Shown: piece by piece, positions 1-8,879 of the stretch
How positions within the stretch are numbered: the first letter of the stretch is position 1
Layout of the letters: every line of letters begins with the position of its first letter
Source: an uncultured Aquimarina sp.
GTDB lineage: Bacteria > Bacteroidota > Bacteroidia > Flavobacteriales > Flavobacteriaceae
Direction of reading: 5' to 3'
Assembly: GCA_947498455.1 (NCBI GenBank)
Contig: CANMKK010000025.1
Location: forward strand, 1-64,000
DNA length: 64,000 nucleotides
Notes under the pieces: generated by a model
What the model was told of the DNA's origin: nothing
Seen by the model: the letters and a program-made list of their open reading frames with translations, nothing else
Database searches by the model: none
Made by a program: the position numbers and the translations under genes

Positions 1-33
1 AATTTTATGCCTTAATCTAGCACAAAATAATTC

Positions 34-70
34 AAACTCTTTATACGAACTTCTTATCCATAAATCGTAT
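34..70 (-). repeat. 37-bp dispersed repeat, copy 1
   Basis: Read on the minus strand, this 37-nt segment matches positions 60723-60759 on the plus strand at 36 of 37 bases. The flanks do not match. The unit holds the inverted pair ATACGA...TCGTAT separated by 16 nt. It lies just beyond the terminator of the lipoprotein gene. A related TATACGAA string recurs near position 129. The function is unknown; it could be a regulator site, a small mobile-element end or a structured RNA. Confidence 0.75.
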
Positions 71-72
71 AA

Positions 73-105
73 AACACCGATAACTTTAATAAAACTATCG
101 GTGTT
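73..105 (-). terminator. Rho-independent terminator of the lipoprotein gene
   Basis: A perfect 10-bp stem (73-82 with 96-105) encloses a 13-nt loop. In the minus direction the stem ends in TTTT, and it lies about 50 nt beyond the stop codon of the minus-strand gene ending at 155. Confidence 0.7.
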
Positions 106-154
106 CATTATTAAAAGTGATCCCAGTTCTTATACGAAATGGTATGATCTTATT

Positions 155-883
155 TTAATAATCAAAAGTAACGGTGTATGCTGAGTTCTTTTTGGTTTTT
201 ACTCGCATACGGAACTGATAGCATGGGTTCTTTGTATGAGAAAAACTCTCATTATTACTCACTTTTTTCCATTCGTTCTGGATCGTATTCCAACTACTGT
301 TACTATATGCTTTATACTTAAGGCCGTAATACACTCTTCTAACTACAGAATGTCTTGCTATTTCTGCTATTTTTTCTTGATTAGGAGTGCTGTAGTGTGT
401 ATAGTACTTCCAAGAAGCACGGGATGTATTATCATCAGGGTGATTAAAACTTATAGCATATCTCACACCTGCATTTCTTTTGGTAATTGCTACAAGCTGA
501 AATGCAATATCTCCACCGGAAATCTCTGCTTTATCAACATCCATACTTTCTTCTTCTGAGACACGGTTAGAGCCTTCATTCATAATATGCTGTCTTTTTA
601 GGCTTTGCTTCAATGTTTCATCTTCCTCTATTTCTACTAACGTCATATTTGCTTTTGTATAGCCCGTGATTGATTGTTCTGAGTTGGCATATACTCGCAC
701 CAATGCTTCACTGCCTTCTTTTGATTGAATCATAATATCTTTATGAAAGTCATAGATGCCTTTTATAGTAGTATCTACTTCTATAGCGGTTTCGTCAATT
801 GCTTCAATCGTTGCTTCGTCTTTGTCGCAAGACATAAAAAATAACATTCCTATGATTGGTAATACATACAATACTTTTTTCAT
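155..883 (-). CDS. Putative lipoprotein of unknown function
   Basis: A 242-residue protein with no recognised family. I chose the ATG at 883 because it opens a textbook lipoprotein signal: MKK, a hydrophobic stretch, then FFMSC with the lipidated cysteine at residue 19. The frame stays open further upstream, but that extension would bury the signal peptide. The acidic linker after the cysteine (DKDEATIEAIDE) suggests surface exposure, as with flavobacterial lipoprotein export signals. The C-terminal third is rich in Tyr, Lys and Asn with alternating polar residues, which suggests a beta-rich domain. It is monocistronic, with its own terminator downstream. Family unknown; lipoprotein status is well supported. 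Confidence 0.75.
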   Translation of the reverse strand: MKKVLYVLPIIGMLFFMSCDKDEATIEAIDETAIEVDTTIKGIYDFHKDIMIQSKEGSEALVRVYANSEQSITGYTKANMTLVEIEEDETLKQSLKRQHIMNEGSNRVSEEESMDVDKAEISGGDIAFQLVAITKRNAGVRYAISFNHPDDNTSRASWKYYTHYSTPNQEKIAEIARHSVVRRVYYGLKYKAYSNSSWNTIQNEWKKVSNNESFSHTKNPCYQFRMRVKTKKNSAYTVTFDY

Positions 884-1435
884 TGTGATTTTTGGTTTTA
901 AGATTAAAAATAAATTAGTTATTAAAGTTAGGATCATTGAATCCTTAAAAAAAAACTTACAGAATGTATAGAACATCACACTTTTTAGAAACATCGTATT
1001 GGCGCCTTTTTTGTTTCTTTTCCTTTAGAGGATTTGTCTTTATGATGCTAGTACTTATTGTAAGTTTCTTTAACCAGAAACTCATAGCCTACTCTGAGGA
1101 TATTGTTTCTGATTTGATTCCAAAAGTATAACGAGTACTCTTTTAAAAAAAAGGGAGAAATTAAATTCAGAAACCAAAACAGCTCAAAAGCCCTGTGAAA
1201 TAAGGGATTCCCAAAAAATAATAAGTGATATAAACGGGTGTATAATGGGGTGAATACCTTATGCATGCTCAGTCAAATATCGCAATAAAAATAAGGTGAT
1301 TTAGGTATTTAAGGTATGGGGAAATTATACCTGTTCTCTAATTAAAGTACCTAACGACAAGTCTATAGGGCATCTAGCGATACTGTTTTTGGAATTTCGA
1401 GGCAAGCTTTGGAGCATTAAACCTTTAGTGAAGGA
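884..1435. other. Intergenic stretch without a convincing gene
   Basis: 552 bp between the lipoprotein and the radical SAM cassette. A 72-codon minus-strand frame (1048-1266) exists, but its aromatic-rich composition does not look like protein. The only pattern I see is AGGTAT twice in direct order (1303-1308, 1312-1317) and once inverted (ATACCT, 1327-1332), which could be an operator. No clear terminator for the cassette was found. Confidence 0.5.
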
Positions 1436-1654
1436 TTAATATCCTACCATTAAAGCTCCGCAAATTCCTAGTCCGATAACTAAATATACTCCTGCCAGAA
1501 TGAAAAATACTTTGCCTGCTTTACGGCTTTGAGTTTTAAAAAGTATCAAACCTATAAGTGCTAAAAATATTGGTGGACCTAATAGTATGAGAAGAATCAC
1601 ATAAACTAACCCATTGAGGTTTCCGACCTCTAGTAAAATTGAATTGGTAATCAT
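1436..1654 (-). CDS. Small two-helix membrane protein, third gene of radical SAM cassette
   Basis: A 72-residue protein with two strongly hydrophobic segments (about residues 14-39 and 49-70) and a short basic loop (KTQSRKAGK) between them. It has no recognised family. Its ATG overlaps the stop codon of the radical SAM gene by 4 nt (1651-1654), a translational-coupling arrangement that argues it is a real gene and works with its two upstream partners. It may anchor or assist a membrane-associated enzyme; that is inference from context only. Confidence 0.7.
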   Translation of the reverse strand: MITNSILLEVGNLNGLVYVILLILLGPPIFLALIGLILFKTQSRKAGKVFFILAGVYLVIGLGICGALMVGY

Positions 1655-3045
1655 ACTTTTTCTTTTCTTAATTGTTCTAGATATTCTTGTTTATCATCTC
1701 GATAAAACAAATTCATCGTTTCGAAAGGAATGATTTTATAATCCTTGTTTACGATATGTACACAGGACTTTTTTATGGCTCTGACATCAAAATTATACGC
1801 ATCAATAAATTGCATGATTATAATTCTGAACAAATTATCATATCCTAAATCCGGGGCATCAATTTCTGGTAAACAGCACATAATAGACTTTAGGTTCTCT
1901 GAAGCTGTATCTACAGAATTTCCTGTACTGAACAATTCCAACATTTTGCCATGTAATTCTGTGTCTTGCTCATATACAATGGTATTTTTGCCATTATCTA
2001 ATAAATCAGCAGGGTTTACATATCGTGTTAATGGTATAATTCCATCTTCATTTTTTAGCGCATATCCCATTACCAGCGCATCGGGATTACAAGGAACAGG
2101 AATTAAATCATCGGGTTCAAAAACCGGAAACTGTTCTAAGATTTTTCTACGAACTTCTGTTAGTGTTATTCGATTTAGTTGTGCATCAAAGTCTTCTAAT
2201 CGACCTGCAATCTGCGTAGGTTGAAAGGTAACCCCTCTCACACACTTCTGTTGGGTTGCAAAACTGATAATGCTACCTATTTCCTCATCATTTAATCCTT
2301 TTTCTAAAGTAACAACCAGAGTTGTAGATAGATTAAAGGCGTTTAAATTTTTAATTGCTTGCTTTCGTATTTCCGTAAGGTCTTCTCCTCGTAATTTTTG
2401 AAGAACTTCTGGTATAAGAGAATCAAATTGTAAGTAAATCTCGAAATCAGGTATATATCCTGCTAATCGTTCTACAAACTTAGTATCTTTTGCAATCCTT
2501 ATTCCATTTGTATTCACCATAAGGTGTCGTATCGGAAGTTGCTTTGCATAGTCCAAAATATCAAAAAACTGTGGATGTATCGTTGGCTCTCCTCCACTGA
2601 TTTGTACAACATCAGGTTCTTTTTCATTGGCTACAATGGTATCCAACATCTTTTTTATTTCTTCTAATGTTCTGTGCCTACCATAATGTGGTGATGAAGA
2701 TGCATAACAAGTCGGGCAGGTTAAATTACATCTGTCTGTAACTTCTATAATAGACAAACAGGAATGCTGCTCATGATCAGGACATAACCCACAGTCATAG
2801 GGACAACCGTAATCTGTTGATGTATTAAATTTATACGGAAACTCTGATGGTTTATTGTAGTTTCTGATATTCTTATAATATTCAATATCATCTGCAATCA
2901 AAACCTTAGATCTACCATGCTCGAGACAATTCTTAAGCATAAATACCTTGCCTTCTTCAAAAACAATTTTAGCATCAATTCTCTTAAGACAAGTGGGACA
3001 TAAACTTAGTGTAAAATCGTAATAGGTATATTTTCTAGTCGGCAT
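1651..3045 (-). CDS. Radical SAM enzyme, tetraether-lipid-synthase/MJ0619-like
   Basis: A 464-residue radical SAM protein. The CNLTCPTC motif (C106, C110, C113) binds the SAM [4Fe-4S] cluster, and QISGGEP follows as the SAM-contacting GGE motif. Further cysteines are grouped outside the core: CPTC at 16-19, C40, CPYDCGLC at 81-88, C96, and a CC pair near the C-terminus (IMCCLPEI). Accessory clusters or a rubredoxin-like metal site are therefore likely. This N-terminal layout resembles the Tes (tetraether lipid synthase)/MJ0619 group, whose members act on lipids or pterins. The start overlaps the upstream Lgt-like gene by 11 nt and its stop overlaps the downstream small membrane gene by 4 nt, so the three are co-translated. 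Radical SAM assignment is firm; the substrate is inferred. Confidence 0.88.
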   Translation of the reverse strand: MPTRKYTYYDFTLSLCPTCLKRIDAKIVFEEGKVFMLKNCLEHGRSKVLIADDIEYYKNIRNYNKPSEFPYKFNTSTDYGCPYDCGLCPDHEQHSCLSIIEVTDRCNLTCPTCYASSSPHYGRHRTLEEIKKMLDTIVANEKEPDVVQISGGEPTIHPQFFDILDYAKQLPIRHLMVNTNGIRIAKDTKFVERLAGYIPDFEIYLQFDSLIPEVLQKLRGEDLTEIRKQAIKNLNAFNLSTTLVVTLEKGLNDEEIGSIISFATQQKCVRGVTFQPTQIAGRLEDFDAQLNRITLTEVRRKILEQFPVFEPDDLIPVPCNPDALVMGYALKNEDGIIPLTRYVNPADLLDNGKNTIVYEQDTELHGKMLELFSTGNSVDTASENLKSIMCCLPEIDAPDLGYDNLFRIIIMQFIDAYNFDVRAIKKSCVHIVNKDYKIIPFETMNLFYRDDKQEYLEQLRKEKV

Positions 3046-3778
3046 AAAAGAGTTTTCGGATTGTTTTATGGTAATAAACCAAGCATAAGATACATAAATA
3101 CTGGATACTACTTACTCCTAATAACAAAAATGTATTGGGTTTTAAAAACTCTACCAAAAATCGAAATGAGAAATAAGAGATCATAAAATATTTAAAAAGC
3201 AGCCCGCTTTTTAATCTGATTTTATCCTGATTATGCTTTAGAACTATCCATAATAAGATTAGGAATACTACTTCGAATAGTGCAATTGGATATCGCATTA
3301 TACCATCTCCCAGATCCACGCCCAAAAAGGAAGTTGTTTGTTTGCCATAGGTAAATTCTTTTACCCCGGCTAAAAAACACCCTATTCTACCAATTATGAT
3401 TCCGAGAATTATGGGGAATGTAAACAGGTCTCCAGAAGATTGTTCTTCGCTAATAATTTTTTTAGCTAATTCTACTCCTAGCAACCCTCCAAAAAGACCT
3501 CCCATAATGGTTTTGGCATGTAGTAACTGAACAAAATATTCTACACTGAAAGAAGAGAACACAGGGTTTTCTAAAAAACCAACGATACGGGATCCAAAAA
3601 ATGCTCCAAAGACAGCTCCTATTATTATGGACAGTCTATTGGTCGAAGCTATTGTATCTCCATTCTTTCTTTTTACATATACATAATATCTATATCCAAT
3701 AAAAAATGCAGCATACTCCAAAACTAAATGGATATTCATTTTAACACCAAAAATTACAGGTTCAAAAGGAATATCCAT
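3035..3778 (-). CDS. Lgt-like polytopic membrane protein (non-canonical paralogue)
   Basis: A 247-residue protein with about seven membrane helices and the fold signature of prolipoprotein diacylglyceryl transferase: GRIGCF near residue 130, YPIALFEV, and SFRFLVEF near the C-terminus. Compared with the canonical Lgt encoded at 46506-47441, the GRxGNF asparagine is cysteine here, and the catalytic His region (SHGAA) reads TIMGG. Lipoprotein diacylglyceryl transfer is therefore doubtful. A related glycerophospholipid chemistry is plausible because it leads the operon with the radical SAM enzyme, overlapping it by 11 nt. An alternative start at residue 13 (position 3742) is possible. Confidence 0.75.
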   Translation of the reverse strand: MDIPFEPVIFGVKMNIHLVLEYAAFFIGYRYYVYVKRKNGDTIASTNRLSIIIGAVFGAFFGSRIVGFLENPVFSSFSVEYFVQLLHAKTIMGGLFGGLLGVELAKKIISEEQSSGDLFTFPIILGIIIGRIGCFLAGVKEFTYGKQTTSFLGVDLGDGIMRYPIALFEVVFLILLWIVLKHNQDKIRLKSGLLFKYFMISYFSFRFLVEFLKPNTFLLLGVSSIQYLCILCLVYYHKTIRKLFYAD

Positions 3779-3819
3779 TTAATTTTACTTCGATTTAGTA
3801 ATCGAAATATACGTTTTAT

Positions 3820-5667
3820 TTATTTCATTGCCTTAGCCATGACATGATATCTTGGGTCATCGATGTCATGTTCTATAACATTTGCTAATTTTGGAGATGC
3901 CTTGATCATTAATTCCTGGCATTCTTCACTAAGGTGTTTGATACGTACCTTTTTGCCAGCTTCTTCATACTTACCTACTAGGTTAAAAATAGCTTCTAAT
4001 GCAGAATGATCACTAACTCTAGATTCTATAAAGTCAATTTCTACATTCTCTGGATCATTAGCGACATCAAACTTATTATTAAAAGCCTGTATACTACCAA
4101 AGAACAATGGCCCCCAAATCTCATATACTTTAGTCCCATCTTCTTTGATATGCTTTCTTGCTCTAATCTTCTTGGCATTTTCCCATGCAAAAGCCAATGC
4201 AGACATAATAACTCCAGCAATTACTGCTACTGCTAAATCAAAAAATACTGTTAGTGAGGAAACCGCTATTAACACAATGGCATCCGTAAGCGGTATTTTA
4301 TTCAGTATTCTAAAACTAGACCAGGCAAAAGTACCAATCACCACCATAAACATTACTCCTACCAGAGCTGCAATAGGAACTTGCTCTATCAATCCAGACG
4401 CAAATAATATAAACATCAATAAAGTTACGGCGGCTACAATTCCGGATAGTCTGGTACGACCTCCTCCTTTTATATTAATAATCGATTGTCCGATCATCGC
4501 ACAACCACCCATTCCTCCAAAAAGTCCTGTTACAATATTTGCTCCTCCCTGTGCTAGACATTCTCTATTAGAGTTTCCTCGTGTTTCTGTTAATTCATCG
4601 ATTAGATTTAGGGTCATTAAGGATTCAATCAACCCTATCGCCGCCAGAATTAATGCATAAGGCCCTATAAAATACAAAGTTTCTAATGTTAACGGTATTT
4701 TATTAAATAACTCAAACTGAAATTGTGGCAAACCTCCCTTAAGTCCTTCTCCTCCACCATCTTCAATAAAACTACCTACCGTGGCTACATCTAGTTTTCC
4801 TAATATTACAATTGCAGAGACTACAACTATTCCTATCAATGCTTCCGGGAATTTAGACGTTATCTTTATTTTTGGTAACCCCCACATAATTAGCATTGTC
4901 AGTAATACCAACCCTAGCATTAACAATAAATCCTTAGTAACAATCCATTTTTTAACCTTCCCTTTTTTTTCTATAGTATATACTCCATCTTCTTCGATAT
5001 TAAAAAGAACTTTTTTAGTATCTACATCAAACACCTGACCATCAGACACCAAATATTTAGTTTCCTTCTTATCATAGGTCTCTAATCTATTATTACCTGC
5101 ATAAATATATAAAGGCTTCTTGGTTACACGATCATATACCAAGTCTCCATTGATATCATATTGTTTTAGAACAGATTCAGTCTCATATTTATCTCCTCCG
5201 TAAATATCTTTCACTCCTTCTTTAAACATCCCCAATTGAGATAGAAAAATTACAATTGCCAAACCATTAACAAATCCCATCATTACCGGATGCGGAATCA
5301 ATCTCACAAATTTTCCTAGTTTAAAAACCCCTGCAAGCATTTGTATAACTCCCATTAGAATTACGGTAGCAAATAAATAGTACAACCCTAACTCTTCTCC
5401 TTCAACTCCCATTGCATTTCCTTTGGCAACCAACGTTACCATCACTACTGCCAATGCTCCTGTAGCTCCAGAAATCATTCCCGGTCGTCCTCCAAAAACT
5501 GAAGTAATCAATCCAATCATAAATGCCGCATACAACCCTACTAATGGATCCACTCCTGCTACAAAAGCAAAAGCAACTGCTTCTGGCACTAATGCTAAAG
5601 CTACTGTCAATCCAGATAGAATATCATTTTTGGCATTTGCCACTCTTTTTCTTACAAACTCAGTCAT
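3820..5667 (-). CDS. SulP family anion permease with STAS domain
   Basis: A 615-residue inner-membrane transporter of the SulP/SLC26 family, likely for sulfate or bicarbonate. It has the usual LSGLTVALALVPEAVAFAF N-terminal helix, the QGGANIVTGLFGGMGG motif, and a C-terminal cytoplasmic STAS domain (about residues 510-600). I use the ATG at 5667 rather than a TTG 51 nt upstream because the family normally starts close to the first helix. A hydrophilic insert of about 95 residues (151-245) separates two membrane segments and contains short repeat-like strands (YDINGDLVYD, DGQVFDVDTKKV, EDGVYTIEKK). Such an insert is not part of the core SulP fold. Confidence 0.92.
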   Translation of the reverse strand: MTEFVRKRVANAKNDILSGLTVALALVPEAVAFAFVAGVDPLVGLYAAFMIGLITSVFGGRPGMISGATGALAVVMVTLVAKGNAMGVEGEELGLYYLFATVILMGVIQMLAGVFKLGKFVRLIPHPVMMGFVNGLAIVIFLSQLGMFKEGVKDIYGGDKYETESVLKQYDINGDLVYDRVTKKPLYIYAGNNRLETYDKKETKYLVSDGQVFDVDTKKVLFNIEEDGVYTIEKKGKVKKWIVTKDLLLMLGLVLLTMLIMWGLPKIKITSKFPEALIGIVVVSAIVILGKLDVATVGSFIEDGGGEGLKGGLPQFQFELFNKIPLTLETLYFIGPYALILAAIGLIESLMTLNLIDELTETRGNSNRECLAQGGANIVTGLFGGMGGCAMIGQSIINIKGGGRTRLSGIVAAVTLLMFILFASGLIEQVPIAALVGVMFMVVIGTFAWSSFRILNKIPLTDAIVLIAVSSLTVFFDLAVAVIAGVIMSALAFAWENAKKIRARKHIKEDGTKVYEIWGPLFFGSIQAFNNKFDVANDPENVEIDFIESRVSDHSALEAIFNLVGKYEEAGKKVRIKHLSEECQELMIKASPKLANVIEHDIDDPRYHVMAKAMK

Positions 5668-5817
5668 AATTGGTCTATTTTGAGGGTGCAAAAATACAGT
5701 TATTTTATTGTCTAACAAGTAAAATGACTTGCTAATCCCCTTCTATGTTAAAACTAACACAGCACCTAATAACTCCTAAACAAAACTTACTATATTTACA
5801 ACTTACACAATACTTTT

Positions 5818-7563
5818 ATGCTTAAATCATCACTCATTATCACAATATTAACCTTAGTTTTTTATGCTTTTTCAGAAAAGGTAAATGCTCAGGATCATAA
5901 TTTCTCCACCCTTTTTGAAAAAAGTAATGGCACAGAAACACCAACGTATACTGAGGTTATAGATTATTATCTAAATTTATCCGAAGTATATCCTGAAATT
6001 AGTATTCAGGAAGTAGGAATGACGGACAGTGGTCATCCGTTACATATAGTGACGCTAAATCCAGATATGATATTTGATTTCGAAAAAATTCGACAAACCA
6101 AAAGAATTATATTCGTTAATAACGGAATTCATCCAGGAGAGAGTGATGGAATTGATGCTACCATGTTGTTATTTAGAGATATGGTACAGAACAAAACTAA
6201 TCTTCCTAAAAATACGGTTCTGGTAACTATTCCTATATATAATATCGGAGGCGCACTGCAACGTAATTCAGGCACGAGAACGAATCAAAATGGTCCAAAA
6301 GAATATGGGTTTAGGGGAAATGCCCGTAACTATGACTTAAATAGGGATTTTATAAAGAATGACACAAAAAACGCTCAGGCTTTTTCACAGGCTTTTCATT
6401 TAATACAACCCGATGTTTTTATCGATAATCACGTAAGTAATGGAGCTGATTACCAATACACACTTACACACCTATTCACACAGCATAATAAACTGGGAGG
6501 TGAATTAGGGAGTTATTTAATTGAAGAAATTCAACCTCAATTAGAATCTTCTCTAAAATCTAAAAAATGGGATATCACTCCTTATGTTAATGTCTGGGGT
6601 ACTACTCCAGATAAGGGGTGGTCTCAGTTTCTGGACTCTCCCAGATACTCTACAGGATATACTACCCTATGGAACACAATAGGTATGATGGTAGAAACTC
6701 ATATGCTAAAATCTTATAAATCTAGAGTAGAAGGCACCTATGAGCTCATGAAATCTATGGTAGAGATCACTGAAAAGGATGGTAGTAAAATAAGACAATT
6801 ACGAAAACTTGCTTTTACAAAATTACCGTTACAAAAAATATATCCTATAAACTGGAAAGTTGACACCTCTAAAGTCACAAAATTTAATTTTAAAGGATAT
6901 GAAGGAACATATATAAAAAGTGAATTAACTGGCTCAAAAAGGTTAAAATATCATCGAAATAAACCTTATACAAAAGAAGTAAACTATAGCAATTATTTCA
7001 ACCCTTCTAAGCAAATAGAAATCCCTAAAGCATATATAATACCCAAAGGATGGTGGCATATAATTGAAAAATTAAAATTAAATCAGATTGATTATTTACC
7101 CTTCGAAAAAGACTCCAGCATCACTGCAGAGGTTTATCATATTAAAGATTATAAAAGCAGAGAAACTCCCTATGAAGGTCATTATGTACATTATGATACA
7201 GAAATCACTAAGAGTATAGAGAAAATCATAGTAAAGAAGGGAGACATCATCGTACCTACGAATCAAAAAGGTTTCAGGTATCTGATAGAAACTTTAGAAC
7301 CAGAAAACGTTGACTCCTTCTTTAATTGGAATTTTTTTGACACCATTCTTCAGCAAAAAGAATACTTCTCTCCATATGTATGGGAAGATAAAGCTTCAGA
7401 ATTACTGGCAAAAAACGAAAAGCTCCGAATAGAGTTTCAGGAGAAGAAAAAAGATACTGCTTTTGCTAAAAACTGGTATACGCAATTAGATTGGATTCAT
7501 AAACAATCCGATAATTATGAGAAAGCACACCTGAGGTATCCTATTTATAGAGTTATGAAGTAA
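5818..7563 (+). CDS. Secreted M14 family zinc carboxypeptidase
   Basis: A 581-residue protein with an N-terminal signal peptide (cleavage probably after VNAQ). The zinc ligands of the M14 fold are visible: HPGE at 105-108 (H105, E108) and the later histidine H205 in DNHVSNG. Downstream, VETHMLKSY carries the conserved C-terminal glutamate region. The catalytic domain fills about residues 30-320; the rest is an accessory region I do not recognise. It is predicted to act in the periplasm or outside the cell on peptides. It stands alone, divergent from the SulP gene and convergent with the GH18 gene. Confidence 0.87.
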   Translation: MLKSSLIITILTLVFYAFSEKVNAQDHNFSTLFEKSNGTETPTYTEVIDYYLNLSEVYPEISIQEVGMTDSGHPLHIVTLNPDMIFDFEKIRQTKRIIFVNNGIHPGESDGIDATMLLFRDMVQNKTNLPKNTVLVTIPIYNIGGALQRNSGTRTNQNGPKEYGFRGNARNYDLNRDFIKNDTKNAQAFSQAFHLIQPDVFIDNHVSNGADYQYTLTHLFTQHNKLGGELGSYLIEEIQPQLESSLKSKKWDITPYVNVWGTTPDKGWSQFLDSPRYSTGYTTLWNTIGMMVETHMLKSYKSRVEGTYELMKSMVEITEKDGSKIRQLRKLAFTKLPLQKIYPINWKVDTSKVTKFNFKGYEGTYIKSELTGSKRLKYHRNKPYTKEVNYSNYFNPSKQIEIPKAYIIPKGWWHIIEKLKLNQIDYLPFEKDSSITAEVYHIKDYKSRETPYEGHYVHYDTEITKSIEKIIVKKGDIIVPTNQKGFRYLIETLEPENVDSFFNWNFFDTILQQKEYFSPYVWEDKASELLAKNEKLRIEFQEKKKDTAFAKNWYTQLDWIHKQSDNYEKAHLRYPIYRVMK

Positions 7564-7593
7564 CCTTATAATTTATTTCTTCAATACGACCAA

Positions 7594-8835
7594 CTAATCT
7601 TTAGCTCCAAATTTTGTCGCTAATAAATCCCATAATTCATCACTTCCGTGATCATACCCTAATGCCCATATTCCAACTCCGGATACCCCTTTGCTTTTTA
7701 TCCAATCATACTTATAGGATAATGAAAGACTGTCATCAAACCACATTTGTCGTATATCGTCATTTTCTTTATATATACTATAACTTGTAGCACTCTCTTT
7801 ATCAAAATATACTTTGTATTTCTTATGGTATAGCAAATTCTTTATTTCACTATATCCATCGTGTGAAATGAACTTTTCTGTTTTACCCGGAATAGATTCA
7901 GAAGTTGTTTGCCATACATCTCCATAATATGGTAATCCTACGATTAATTTGGTAGCGGCTACACCTTCATTTAAATAATAATCAACTGAAGATTCTATAC
8001 TATTTTCACCCCACTTTCTACTTGATTTCAAAGGAGATACAGGCCCTGCATGTTTACTGAAACTACCATAATAATCATACCCCATCAAGGTATAAAAATC
8101 TATCGCCTTATCGATTGCCTTAATGTCAAAAACTTTATGATAATCCACAGCATAGAGTGCTAAGGATACTATATAATCAGAATTTTGGCTTTTTAGCCTA
8201 TCAGATAGGGTTACTATAAAATCACTAAATTCTTTTTTACTTTCCGCTGGAACGCCTTCGAAATCAATATTTATTCCATCCGCTTTTCTTAGCGCTAATA
8301 AGCTACTTAGGCTATCCGCTAAAGTTTTCTGAGCTTTTTGATTTTTTAAAAAAGAAGCGTTTCTCTTAGAACCAAAGTTAGAAACCGTAAGAAATACTTT
8401 ACAGTTATGAACCTTAGCACTATCTACCAATGCAGTAGTTTTCCATTGATGTACGGTATCATAACTACCCGTATCAGCATTCACCAAATAAGAAAAATAT
8501 GAAACTCCCCATAGCAACGAAAAATTATAGCTTTTATATGCAGACCCTTTAGAATATAGATGCCACCCAAAAGTTTTATACCTGTTATCTATTTTATATA
8601 CTGGTTTAGTTTTGGCCTTATGAGAAATAGCATTTAGACTATCCCATTCTTTTTCTGTTGTAAAATTAAAATCACCATATTTCTTATGATGATCATAATT
8701 CGGCCCCATATATATTGCAATAGAATCACCTGTTGCTACCTCTTTTTCTACATCTGCAGTATTTTTTTTCTTAGAGCAAGAAATATTGTAAATAATCACT
8801 AAAAACAGAACAACTCCTTTTTTAAGTATGGTCAT
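7594..8835 (-). CDS. Glycoside hydrolase family 18 lipoprotein
   Basis: A 413-residue lipoprotein (cysteine at residue 20 in NISC) followed by a GH18 TIM barrel. The catalytic motif DGINIDFEG carries the proton-donor glutamate at E193. MGYDYYG and GLPYYGDVW match later barrel motifs of the family, and the C-terminal GIWALGYD supplies the usual tryptophan. Substrates of the family are chitin or other GlcNAc-containing glycans; peptidoglycan-like or host glycans are possible. It is probably anchored to the outer membrane. The gene is convergent with the carboxypeptidase gene; only 30 bp separate them and I see no hairpin there. Confidence 0.87.
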   Translation of the reverse strand: MTILKKGVVLFLVIIYNISCSKKKNTADVEKEVATGDSIAIYMGPNYDHHKKYGDFNFTTEKEWDSLNAISHKAKTKPVYKIDNRYKTFGWHLYSKGSAYKSYNFSLLWGVSYFSYLVNADTGSYDTVHQWKTTALVDSAKVHNCKVFLTVSNFGSKRNASFLKNQKAQKTLADSLSSLLALRKADGINIDFEGVPAESKKEFSDFIVTLSDRLKSQNSDYIVSLALYAVDYHKVFDIKAIDKAIDFYTLMGYDYYGSFSKHAGPVSPLKSSRKWGENSIESSVDYYLNEGVAATKLIVGLPYYGDVWQTTSESIPGKTEKFISHDGYSEIKNLLYHKKYKVYFDKESATSYSIYKENDDIRQMWFDDSLSLSYKYDWIKSKGVSGVGIWALGYDHGSDELWDLLATKFGAKD

Positions 8836-8879
8836 ACTTAGATTTATTTTTAAAATTAGATAATTAGCAGCAATCGTGA

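Noticed and set aside
1048..1266. 72-codon minus-strand reading frame with an ATG
   Set aside because: Composition is dominated by aromatic and hydrophobic residues without helix periodicity, there is no ribosome-binding site I can see, and it has no link to neighbours.
3035..3778. A second functional Lgt
   Set aside because: Key motif residues differ from the canonical copy in this window, and the gene is locked into an operon with a radical SAM enzyme.
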